Origin: AB-629-J13 sp964496365
Lineage (GTDB): Bacteria; Fidelibacterota; Marinisomatia; Marinisomatales; AB-629-J13
DNA: 33,625 bases
Assembly: GCA_964496365.1 (NCBI GenBank)
Contig: CAZBZK010000011.1
Coordinates: forward strand, 1-33,625
Reading direction: 5' to 3'
Positions 25,920-33,625 of this stretch are shown here, one piece after another (position 1 is the stretch's first letter; each line of letters starts with the position of its first letter). Under the pieces are notes generated by a model that saw only the letters and a list, made by a program, of their open reading frames with translations, was not told where the DNA came from and made no database searches. Made by a program: the position numbers and the translations under genes.

Positions 25920-28900
25920 ATGAAGCATAAAGGAAATTGTTATCATGTACAGTTTTTCTTCAGTCTTAGCTTGTGTATGGCAGTGGGGATCGGTTTTGGC
26001 TCAAGCTATGATTATAAAGATGCAGTTCGCATTTTAAAAGAGAAAGTGGACAGGGGAGTCAGACTTTCTTCGGAGCAGGCTCGTATTTTAGAGTTGTACG
26101 AAGCAAAGAATTTATCCCAAGAATTTAAAACATTAGTGGTAAAGCATGTAGTGGCTGAAGCTCCTTCTTCAGGGGCTCATACGACTACTCGTGATGATAC
26201 GCTGAATTTTTCATTTTCAGGTCCTGAGGATGAAACATGTACCGAAGAATATTCTGAAATATATGCCGAATTACCGGAGGGATTTTTCTCCGAATTAATA
26301 TTATCAGGATATACCAATACGTGGGAGACTTGGAGTGAGGAACAAATTTTATGTCTTGTGCCGCCTTCGGGATATGATGATGAATTCTGTTGGTCATCTG
26401 ATAATCCCTCAAGCACTAATGATTTTGAATGGAGTGTCGATTTAAGCGGTGTTTTATCCGGAGGGTATGAAGCAGGAGTATGGACTGTGTATGAATTTGA
26501 CAGTTACGGAGATGGAGGTCACAATGCTTGTGATATCCAGTTGAATGCTGTAATCGGTGACATTGTGCCGGGCTGTATGGATCCTGAAGCGTCTAATTAC
26601 AATCCGGATGCAAATGTAGATGATGATTCTTGTGAATATCCGGAGTGTGATTTTACGGAAATTTATTTTAGTTTAGGTGACTCTTATGGGGATGGATGTG
26701 AGGGAATAAGTGTTTTGACGGCTTTGGATGGGGATACAGTTTTGGTATTCGGAGGTGCTGATGCGGGATTAAATTCAGAAGAGGGTGACTATACTGTATA
26801 TGGTCCTGTTTGCGTAGAAGACGGATTGTATCTATACTCCTTTTCCACAGAAGATTATTGGTCCAGTGAGTTTTCATTTATGGTAACGACAAGCGATGGT
26901 GTTGAATTAGCAAGTGGTGGTTTTTCTACAGATGGAGGTGGAACCATTCATGCACCTTTCGGAGTCAATGAAGAATTAATTTCAGGATGTACAGACCCGG
27001 AGGCATCCAATTACAATCCAGATGCAAATTATGATGATGGTTCCTGCAGTTACGATTGTCTGTTTAATGATATATCTTTTTGGATGTATGATTCATGGGG
27101 AGATGGTTGGAATGGTAATGTGTATATCCTAAATAACTTGAGTACAGGTGATTTNNNNNNNNNNNNNNNNNNNNNNNNNNNNNNNNNNNNNNNNNNNNNN
27201 NNNNNNNNNNNNNNNNNNNNNNNNNNNNNNNNNNNNNNNNNNNNNNNNNNNNNNATTAATTTCAATCCAGATGCCAATCTTGATGACGGTAGCTGTGTGT
27301 ATAATTACGGGGAAACCTGTGAATATGCCATAGATTATGGATTGGTGAATAATGGATCGGTTTCTTCTAGTACTTCAGAACCAGGGGATTACGATTGGTA
27401 TCGATTTGAAGTGGATGATAATTATGAGCATATGTCTGTATCGTTGTGCGGATCGGATTTCGATACTAAATTAGATATTTATAGTGAATGTGGTGGAGAT
27501 ATATTGGGATTAAACGATGATTTTTGCAGCCTTCAATCTCAAGTTGATTTCCAAAATGTTACCCCAGGTATTTATTACGCCTTGGTGTATGGTTTCGGTA
27601 GTAATTATGGTAATTATACGTTGGATATTACTGCATGGATGAATCCCGATGTTCCTCAGCTAACCGCCGAAGGAATTGCAGGCGGAATCTCTTTGGCTTG
27701 GGACCCAGTACCCATGAATCGTTTGATGCCTGGAGAGGTTGTGAGTGATAGGATTGATTCTCGAGGTACTAGTCTTTCGAGGATAAAATCAGACGAAACA
27801 AAAGTGCAACGTGCATCTGGTTTTTTTAATGTTACTCAAAGCTCTCATCCGAATCGACAAGGTGGAGATACGTTTGAAGATGCGGTTGCGATTGATGGAC
27901 TTCCGTTTTCAGATGAAGGTACCACCGTTGGATTTAACGCTGACTATGGTCCTTATGGCTTAACCGAGTCAACGTGTGATTGGACTGGTTGGCATGATGA
28001 AAATACAGGAGCAGGTCCAGACGTAGTGTATTCGTTAAGTTTGGACAACGAAAGTGCACTAAACATTTCTCTTTGTGGATCAGGATATGATACAGGGTTG
28101 GGCGTGTTTGATGAGGCTGGAAATCAAGTGCATGGTAATGATGATTATTGTGATTATCAATCTGAAATCCAATGCACATTGGCATCAGGGATGTATTATA
28201 TTGTGGTGAGTGGTTATGGAGGTAGTGCTGGTGATTATGTATTAAATGTGTCGGTTCCGGATGAAAACCCAGTGCCGGATAATGACGAATGTGTCAACGC
28301 AGAACCGGTACCAGCAGATTATCCCACATCATTTTCAGGTACAACCTTAGGTGCGGAAAACGATTGTCCATCCCTGTTGAATTGGGATGCAGTTTGGTAT
28401 GAGTTGGAGATGCCGTATGAAAACAATGCGGTTTCAATAAAAATGTGTAGTGAGGATGAAATTTACAATTCGGGAATTGTATTAATGGATGACTGCGAAT
28501 GTGATGATTATTTTTCGGATTCCGATTTTGTTTTTGATGAAGATGGATGTATTAATTTGAATTTTGATGTTATAAATTTGTCTTCGGTTTTCTATCCTGC
28601 CTTTTTGCAACCTGCAGCCAATTTTACTGTAAATGTTGACGTTACTGAACTTTACATTCCAACCTACAACGTGTATAAAGAAGGAGAGCAGATCGCAGGA
28701 GGATTGACTGGTAATAACTATACCGATTCTCAAGTGGAACCCAACATAGAAACGTGTTACCACGTTACCCAAATTTTTGCAGACGAAGTTGAATCCGATG
28801 CTTCAAATACCGCATGTGCTTCCTCCTTGGAGCTATTAGGAGATGGAGAAACTTGTTTAGATCCAATGATGCTTGAAAGTACTTTGCCGGCTAACGGAGG

Positions 28901-31900
28901 TGGACAAGGGATTGAAAATTATTTGAATCATTATTCCGAATCCATTGAAACACCATGGGGATATACTGGAGGTGATGTGGTGTATTCATATACTGCGCCC
29001 ATGGATGGTGAGGTAACAATCCAAACCACAACCGATTTTGATGATGTTCTCGCTGTGTTTACAGATTGCGGAGATCCCGGTGGTTCTCAACTTGAGGTCG
29101 TAGATGATAATTGGGCTTCTACCGGAGAAACTCTGGTTCTTGAACTAACAGCAGGAACCACATATTTTATTTTGGACGCCGCATGGAGTGCATCGGAAGT
29201 CGGTGATTTTAGTATTGAAATTACTCAGGTGGGATGGTGTCCTGATGATGAATTTGAAGACGATGATACCAAAGATGCTGCCACAGATCATGGTGAAAAT
29301 GGGACGTGGACTTACGCCTTGTGTTCTAATGACAATCCTGATGGGCAGGTGCAGCCTGGGGATTATACATCCATTGATTGGTCCGTGGTTACCATTGAAC
29401 CTTGGTCTATTTTATCGGTTTCCACCCATGGTACCGGTAATCCAACCAATGATATAGACTTGTTTGTAGAAAGTTATGATGGCGACGGAATCTGCGACTG
29501 GGGCGGAGGCGATGATTTGGCTGGAAGTGGGTCTTGGGATTCAGAGGAGTATGCTTCTTTTACTAATTTATCGGACGAATCTCTAGTGGTTTATGTGGGG
29601 ACGATTTATTATTCCGGTGAAAACCCCATACCTTATGAATTAACCATTGAAACCACGGCAATAGATTGTCCAGCGTGTCCCCGAGATCTGACTGCGTTTT
29701 CTGCTGCGAATTCCATTGAATTAAACTGGATGCCCGGATATGCTCCACCACCAAATTCCAGACAGGATTCTGAATTTAATTTTGGGCCCGAAACATCTGT
29801 GTTTGATCGAGATTTTCCACGATCCAAAAAAGCACTTCATCAGAAAAAGAAAGCCATAAAATTGTCTGGATTGTCTGGTGATTTGCATGATAATGCAGAA
29901 TCCGTTCTTGCTTACAATAGAGGTGTGAAAACCAGACTCTTAAATCAAGCTCATTCGTTAGCTCTCCCTGTAATCAATTGGACAATAGAGGATTATATCC
30001 ATGTAACACAGGTAAACAGGCACAATGCTCTCAGGGGAAGTCAGGTAAATGTGAATTCAGGCACAAGAGATATAGAGGTAACTATACAGGTCTGTATAGA
30101 CGAATATGCATCAGAAGGGTCATGGAATGTTTATGATTACTCAGCCGAAGCCTTTCTCTATGATGAAGCTAAAACATTTTCAGAATCATTTGAATGTCAG
30201 GTTGTTGTTGAATCCCTTAGCGAAGGAATGTACAGTGTGGATAGTTGGGATTCATATGGAGATGGTGGTCAGGCGATTACGGTTTCTATTGACGAAATTG
30301 TGATTGCAGAAGGGTTGAGTGAGGGATTATATAGTTATTTAGATTTTGAAGTTACGGATGGTACTCCGTCTGTTTATGGATGTATGGATTCCGATGCTTG
30401 TAATTATAACCCCGATGCAAATGAAGATGATGGTTCTTGTTGTTATGATAATTGTTTAATCATGACCATGTATGATTCTTACGGAGACGGTTGGAACGGT
30501 GCTGAATATACCATTACCGATGAAAACGATAATGAATTTGCCAACGGTGGATTATTGACTGGATCGGAAGATGAAGATGAGTTATGTCTTGAGGATGGAA
30601 ATTACGTTATTGTGGTCGGTGGAGGAGATTGGGATAGCGAAATATCCTGGTCTATTTCAGATGGTGAAGGAAATTTAATCGCTCAGGGAGATGCAGGAAC
30701 TTTTGATTTTTCTGTTGGCGGAGAACTGGAAATTTGGGGATGTACAGATCCAAGTGCAGCAAATTACAATCCTGATGCCACAATGGACGATGGAAGTTGT
30801 GTGGATTGGGGTGAAGATTGTGACTATCCCCTTGCAGCATCTTCCGGATTTAATGAATCCACAGGTGAGGATCAATGGTTTCATTATACAGTAGAAAACG
30901 ATGGAGGTGTAACCATCACATCACAGGATGATACAGGGGAAGCTATTTTTGACACCTATTTATATGTGCTGGGTTCATGCGAAACAGACGATGATGGTAA
31001 TTATACCGATTTATTGGCGGAAAATGACGATTGTTGCGGATATTATGGTCCCTCAACCGTTGAATTGAATGTAATCGCAGGACAGGAATTATTTATTTAT
31101 TGGTTCAATGCTTGGGATCCGGGACCTTTTCCATTTACAATTAGTGAAGGTGAAGGTTTTGAAGAATGTGTGGATGATGAGTTTGAAGATAATGACAGTT
31201 TTACAGAACCTGTGGCTATTGAGCCGGGAGATTATAATTTACAAATCTGTATAGCCGATGCAGATTGGTTTAGTATTATGGTGAGTAATGGTCAGGAATT
31301 AACCGTGTCGGTTACAGATATAAATGAGACCGAAGAATTTGATTTAGGAATATTTGCACTGGAAATTGATCCCGGAAACGCTTTGGATTTTGTAGCCGAT
31401 CAAAACGAAATGGAAGTATCCTATTCAAATAATTTAGACCATGCTACAGAATTCCTAATCATGGTTAGAGATTGGTATGAGTTGGGAGAAGGTCCTTATT
31501 CCATGTCTATCACTCTTGAAGATTTTGAACAAACAACGTACACCGTTTACAGAGATGGTGATATGTTGGCGGAAGGCATATTGCTCACTGAATATTCCGA
31601 TGTGGATTTAGAACCCAATATGGATTATTGTTATACCGTAACTGCCAATCTTCCCGGTGCAGAAAGTGGTGCATCCAATGAGGCGTGTGAAACCTTTGTG
31701 TATATTCCGCCACCTGATCCTCCCTATAATGTTATTGCTGAAGGTGGATGGTACGATTTGAATGGTGAGGATGTACCCTCCATCACTTGGTCTTGGGATT
31801 ACGATTATCCTGAATTGACAGGAACGCCGGTATTTATTTCCATTCAAACCGACCAATATGGAAATGAAACTTCTTGGGAAATCACAACCTCTGGAGGCCA

Positions 31901-33458
31901 ATTGGTTGAAAGCGGTGGTGATTATGAGTCAAATACGGAATACGAAATTGTCGTCGGGTTAGAGGATGGAGATTATACCTTTACTATTTACGACAGTTAT
32001 GGAGATGGAATGTGTTGTGCTTACGGACAGGGATATTATTCTGTTGAGCTGGAGGATGGTACTGTTATCGCCTCAGGTGGTGAATTTGAATCGTCTGAGA
32101 GTACAGATTTTATCATAGGTGGAAATCGAGATGGAATGGGCTCGTCTTTTGACTTGAATAACGGAAGTTTTGAATTCGAGCATGGACAGCGAGAGATTGT
32201 TTTTGAATTGGAGTTTATGTACAACAATGCTACGTTTAATTTCCAAACTCAAGACACAGTCATGACGATCTATGGTTTCATGGATGGAGATTTTATCTGC
32301 GGTACTGTGGTTGCTTTGGATAATAATTTAACGTCGGATCCATCGGACGAGGCTTGTGCTTATGCTGGAGGGTTGGACGTGATGGATGTGGAAGTGACAC
32401 ACCTTGACGTATGGGATATGGTCAGTTTGGCGGTGGATACGGATATGAATCATGTGTCCGAAATATTCACAAATTATGTGTCAGGAACCTTGTATGAATG
32501 GGACGGAACCAATACCGCCGTTACGTCTTTGGAATTAGGCAAAGGCTATTGGTTAAGGTTCGAATCAGCCGGATCCGATATCCAAACTGGATTACCTGTG
32601 GATGATTTAGAGGTGGAGTTAATGGAAAACTGGAATATGATTGGTAGTGTTTCTTACGCAGGTGGTATTTCAGATGTAAATGGTATTGTTGTGCCGGGAA
32701 CCGTTTATGGATTTCCATATTCTGATCCTGTTGCAGTTATGGAACCCGGAAATGGGTATTGGATTCGGACTACAGAAGCTGGAACCATATCTATATCTTC
32801 CGGTTCGTCCTTACCAAAAATGAGTAGCGATCTAAACGAAAATAAATTAAATATAAACGGATTGGATCTCTATTTTGGTGTGGAGTTAACTCCAGAATTA
32901 TCTTTGAGTTATGGCCTTCCGCCCAAACCCCCTGCAGGTATATTTGATGTTCGGTTTTCTGGGGACACACGTCTGATTCAGGATGAGGGAATCATCGAAA
33001 TAAAAGATTCAGCTGATGACATTATCATTGACTATTCTGTTCTGAAGTCTGCTGGTACTCATAAAGTGTGGGTATTGACAACCCAAGGGAATGAGGAGTT
33101 TATTCTTGATGGAATGGGTTCTATTACTCTGAGTGGACATACGGACAAACTCACACTTAAAAAACAACCAGTGATTCCAGAAACATTTGGATTGTCTCAG
33201 AACTTTCCCAACCCTTTTAATCCTGTGACGCACATTCAGTATCAATTACCTGAAGCCTCTCACGTGGTCCTATCTGTTTTTAATATTACCGGTCAAAAAT
33301 TGGCTGACTTAGTCAATGAAAACAAACCAGCCGGATTTCACGAAGTTATGTGGGATAGTCGTACGGTTTCAGGTGGGACTGTTTCAAGCGGTGTTTATTT
33401 TTATACGCTTACTGCAGGGAACTATCATTCATTAAATAAAATGATTCTTATGAAATAA
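25920..33458 (+). CDS. Giant modular secreted protein 2 with T9SS sorting domain (contains assembly gap)
   Basis: About 2,512 codons including a 100-N gap; paralog of giant protein 1. Order of parts: signal peptide (about 1-28); a short helical segment (DYKDAVRILKEKVDRGVRLS); three DSxGDG modules with GC(T/M)DPEASNYNPDAN units (193-450, gap at 412-445); a CEYAI...DYDWYRFEV PPC-like domain; fibronectin-III split by a 315-residue insert (578-967); PPC-like domains; an EFEDDDTKDAATDHG domain (about 1107-1249); a second split fibronectin-III with a 593-residue insert (about 1254-1925) holding two DSYGDG modules, two GC(M/T)D units and two PPC-like domains; a third interrupted fibronectin-III with a DSYGDGMCCAYG module (1935-2150); GWN...GYW pair; and the T9SS domain (2419-2512). 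Very acidic overall, with basic linkers at two inserts. No enzyme motif was seen. The ATG lacks a Shine-Dalgarno sequence but gives the best signal peptide. Confidence 0.9.
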   Translation: MKHKGNCYHVQFFFSLSLCMAVGIGFGSSYDYKDAVRILKEKVDRGVRLSSEQARILELYEAKNLSQEFKTLVVKHVVAEAPSSGAHTTTRDDTLNFSFSGPEDETCTEEYSEIYAELPEGFFSELILSGYTNTWETWSEEQILCLVPPSGYDDEFCWSSDNPSSTNDFEWSVDLSGVLSGGYEAGVWTVYEFDSYGDGGHNACDIQLNAVIGDIVPGCMDPEASNYNPDANVDDDSCEYPECDFTEIYFSLGDSYGDGCEGISVLTALDGDTVLVFGGADAGLNSEEGDYTVYGPVCVEDGLYLYSFSTEDYWSSEFSFMVTTSDGVELASGGFSTDGGGTIHAPFGVNEELISGCTDPEASNYNPDANYDDGSCSYDCLFNDISFWMYDSWGDGWNGNVYILNNLSTGDXXXXXXXXXXXXXXXXXXXXXXXXXXXXXXXXXXINFNPDANLDDGSCVYNYGETCEYAIDYGLVNNGSVSSSTSEPGDYDWYRFEVDDNYEHMSVSLCGSDFDTKLDIYSECGGDILGLNDDFCSLQSQVDFQNVTPGIYYALVYGFGSNYGNYTLDITAWMNPDVPQLTAEGIAGGISLAWDPVPMNRLMPGEVVSDRIDSRGTSLSRIKSDETKVQRASGFFNVTQSSHPNRQGGDTFEDAVAIDGLPFSDEGTTVGFNADYGPYGLTESTCDWTGWHDENTGAGPDVVYSLSLDNESALNISLCGSGYDTGLGVFDEAGNQVHGNDDYCDYQSEIQCTLASGMYYIVVSGYGGSAGDYVLNVSVPDENPVPDNDECVNAEPVPADYPTSFSGTTLGAENDCPSLLNWDAVWYELEMPYENNAVSIKMCSEDEIYNSGIVLMDDCECDDYFSDSDFVFDEDGCINLNFDVINLSSVFYPAFLQPAANFTVNVDVTELYIPTYNVYKEGEQIAGGLTGNNYTDSQVEPNIETCYHVTQIFADEVESDASNTACASSLELLGDGETCLDPMMLESTLPANGGGQGIENYLNHYSESIETPWGYTGGDVVYSYTAPMDGEVTIQTTTDFDDVLAVFTDCGDPGGSQLEVVDDNWASTGETLVLELTAGTTYFILDAAWSASEVGDFSIEITQVGWCPDDEFEDDDTKDAATDHGENGTWTYALCSNDNPDGQVQPGDYTSIDWSVVTIEPWSILSVSTHGTGNPTNDIDLFVESYDGDGICDWGGGDDLAGSGSWDSEEYASFTNLSDESLVVYVGTIYYSGENPIPYELTIETTAIDCPACPRDLTAFSAANSIELNWMPGYAPPPNSRQDSEFNFGPETSVFDRDFPRSKKALHQKKKAIKLSGLSGDLHDNAESVLAYNRGVKTRLLNQAHSLALPVINWTIEDYIHVTQVNRHNALRGSQVNVNSGTRDIEVTIQVCIDEYASEGSWNVYDYSAEAFLYDEAKTFSESFECQVVVESLSEGMYSVDSWDSYGDGGQAITVSIDEIVIAEGLSEGLYSYLDFEVTDGTPSVYGCMDSDACNYNPDANEDDGSCCYDNCLIMTMYDSYGDGWNGAEYTITDENDNEFANGGLLTGSEDEDELCLEDGNYVIVVGGGDWDSEISWSISDGEGNLIAQGDAGTFDFSVGGELEIWGCTDPSAANYNPDATMDDGSCVDWGEDCDYPLAASSGFNESTGEDQWFHYTVENDGGVTITSQDDTGEAIFDTYLYVLGSCETDDDGNYTDLLAENDDCCGYYGPSTVELNVIAGQELFIYWFNAWDPGPFPFTISEGEGFEECVDDEFEDNDSFTEPVAIEPGDYNLQICIADADWFSIMVSNGQELTVSVTDINETEEFDLGIFALEIDPGNALDFVADQNEMEVSYSNNLDHATEFLIMVRDWYELGEGPYSMSITLEDFEQTTYTVYRDGDMLAEGILLTEYSDVDLEPNMDYCYTVTANLPGAESGASNEACETFVYIPPPDPPYNVIAEGGWYDLNGEDVPSITWSWDYDYPELTGTPVFISIQTDQYGNETSWEITTSGGQLVESGGDYESNTEYEIVVGLEDGDYTFTIYDSYGDGMCCAYGQGYYSVELEDGTVIASGGEFESSESTDFIIGGNRDGMGSSFDLNNGSFEFEHGQREIVFELEFMYNNATFNFQTQDTVMTIYGFMDGDFICGTVVALDNNLTSDPSDEACAYAGGLDVMDVEVTHLDVWDMVSLAVDTDMNHVSEIFTNYVSGTLYEWDGTNTAVTSLELGKGYWLRFESAGSDIQTGLPVDDLEVELMENWNMIGSVSYAGGISDVNGIVVPGTVYGFPYSDPVAVMEPGNGYWIRTTEAGTISISSGSSLPKMSSDLNENKLNINGLDLYFGVELTPELSLSYGLPPKPPAGIFDVRFSGDTRLIQDEGIIEIKDSADDIIIDYSVLKSAGTHKVWVLTTQGNEEFILDGMGSITLSGHTDKLTLKKQPVIPETFGLSQNFPNPFNPVTHIQYQLPEASHVVLSVFNITGQKLADLVNENKPAGFHEVMWDSRTVSGGTVSSGVYFYTLTAGNYHSLNKMILMK
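26499..27301 (+). repeat. DSxGDG / GC(T/M)D module array (protein 2, first block)
   Basis: DSYGDG-type strings start at 26499, 26679 and 27090; GC(T/M)DPEASNYNPDAN units start at 26571 and 26985 (414 bp apart), and a third unit emerges from the gap as NFNPDANLDDGSC at 27258. Modules match those of giant protein 1 but with slightly different spacing. Confidence 0.8.
27155..27254. other. Assembly gap (100 N) in giant gene 2
   Basis: Exactly 100 N. It removes the second half of a DSWGDGWNGN module and the start of the next GC(T/M)D unit. The spacing of neighbouring units implies that more than 100 bases are missing. The frame is open on both sides if the true length is 3n+1. Confidence 0.97.
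27651..28829 (+). other. Fibronectin-III domain split by a 315-residue cassette (protein 2)
   Basis: The N-terminal half VPQLTAEGIAGGISLAWDPV ends at 27713; the C-terminal half PTYNVYKEGEQIAGGLTG...TCYHVTQ...SDASNTACAS resumes at 28659. The insert begins with an Arg/Ser-rich linker (about 55 residues) and then holds a PPC-like domain and an NDECVNAEPV beta-sandwich related to the one in the protein 1 insert. Confidence 0.65.
29679..31694 (+). other. Fibronectin-III domain split by a 593-residue cassette (protein 2)
   Basis: The N-terminal half PRDLTAFSAANSIELNWMPG ends near 29753; the C-terminal half TTYTVYRDGDMLAEGILLTE...DYCYTVTAN...SNEACET resumes at 31533. The insert starts with a Lys/Arg-rich linker (SKKALHQKKKAIKLSG), then carries two DSYGDG modules, two GC(M/T)D units and two PPC-like domains. 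Confidence 0.6.
31969..32121 (+). other. DSYGDG-CCxYG type module (protein 2)
   Basis: DYTFTIYDSYGDGMCCAYGQ followed by GYYSVELEDGTVIASGGEFE. This CC-containing variant of the DSYGDG module differs from the WNGN variant elsewhere in both proteins. It sits at the fibronectin-III insertion point that in protein 1 carries the LNR-like repeats. Confidence 0.7.
33174..33455 (+). other. T9SS type A sorting domain (protein 2 C-terminus)
   Basis: Residues 2419-2512 contain NFPNPFNPVTHIQYQLPEAS, LSVFNITGQKLADLV, AGFHEVMWDSRT, SGVYFYTLTAGNY and end NKMILMK. It is collinear with the protein 1 domain without gaps (94 residues each). Confidence 0.92.
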
Positions 33459-33540
33459 ATATTAATGATAAGATTTAGTAACAACTTAAAGCAAACTGAA
33501 AATTTATTAGATAATTTTTTTGATAATCACATACATAAAC

Positions 33541-33546
33541 GGAGGA
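33541..33546 (+). promoter_or_regulatory. Ribosome binding site of the third secreted-protein gene
   Basis: GGAGGA ends 6 bases before the ATG at 33553. It supports that start although only 24 codons are visible. Confidence 0.8.
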
Positions 33547-33552
33547 ATTAAT

Positions 33553-33625
33553 ATGAATTCACCCTCAAACTTTACAAAATTATTTTTTGTATCTCTTTTT
33601 ACCGCAGGATTGTTTGCCCAGGGCC
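33553..33625 (+). CDS. Start of a third exported protein, cut by the window edge
   Basis: The visible N-terminus NSPSNFTKLFFVSLFTAGLF followed by AQG is a signal peptide with a likely cleavage site after GLFA. A strong ribosome-binding site precedes it. It lies 94 bp after giant gene 2 on the same strand, and no terminator hairpin is evident between them, so it may share the transcript. Whether it is a third paralog or a partner protein cannot be told. Confidence 0.75.
   Translation, partial: MNSPSNFTKLFFVSLFTAGLFAQG

Noticed and set aside
1..33625. tRNA, rRNA, insertion sequences, integrases or defence systems
   Set aside because: No cloverleaf, ribosomal signature, transposase or recombinase motif, terminal inverted repeat, or defence-related domain was recognised on either strand.

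Overview
The window looks like a chromosome piece from a low-GC marine bacterium of the FCB group, most like Candidatus Marinimicrobia (SAR406/Neomarinimicrobiota) or a close relative. The main clue is the end of two giant proteins. Both finish with a type IX secretion (T9SS) type A sorting domain of the NFPNPFNPVT...GQK...AGxHxVxWD...SGVYxYxxxAG style that is common in Marinimicrobia, Calditrichota and Ignavibacteria. The placement is inference from sequence style; no search was run.

Left half (1-17762, all minus strand): three transcription blocks. Block 1 is a single gene for a cystathionine beta-synthase-like PLP enzyme (16809-17762). Block 2 (16665 down to 9739) runs: periplasmic-binding-fold protein with an N-terminal TPR-like region, PgeF/YfiH laccase-domain protein, undecaprenyl-diphosphatase UppP, PutP-type Na+/solute symporter, DNA polymerase III delta (HolA), ECF sigma factor, membrane anti-sigma factor. 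It ends in a clear intrinsic terminator (9679-9721). Block 3 (9607 down to the window edge) runs: diguanylate cyclase with GAF-like regions, TPR lipoprotein, small LolB/DUF4292-like lipoprotein, polyprenyl-phosphate-type GT2, second GT2, YfhO-type membrane protein, GT4, and the first codons of one more gene. Genes are tightly packed, with overlaps of 4, 11, 14 and 44 bp. Block 3 reads as a surface-glycan and envelope operon headed by a c-di-GMP enzyme.

Right half (18187-33625, plus strand): after a 424-bp divergent intergenic region come two giant tandem secreted paralogs of about 2,500 codons each (18187-25668 and 25920-33458), then the start of a third secreted protein (33553 to the edge). 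The giants are very acidic mosaics. They combine DS(Y/W)GDGWNGN modules, Cys-containing GC(T/M)DxxAxNYxPxAxxDDGSC units, PPC-like beta-sandwiches, fibronectin-III domains, paired GWN...GYW modules and a T9SS C-terminal signal. Gene 1 also has a cleaved-adhesin-like domain and two Notch/LNR-like repeats. Each giant is broken by a 100-N assembly gap inside or next to repeated modules, so true lengths are unknown.

The most unusual signal is structural. Fibronectin-III domains in both giants appear to be split at the same place, after the N-terminal ...LxW strand and before the YxxYRxG strand, by whole multidomain cassettes of about 310 to 590 residues. Several cassettes open with a basic linker that contrasts with the acidic remainder. 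The two paralogs carry different cassettes at equivalent sites, which suggests a modular, cassette-swapping surface or secreted adhesin family.
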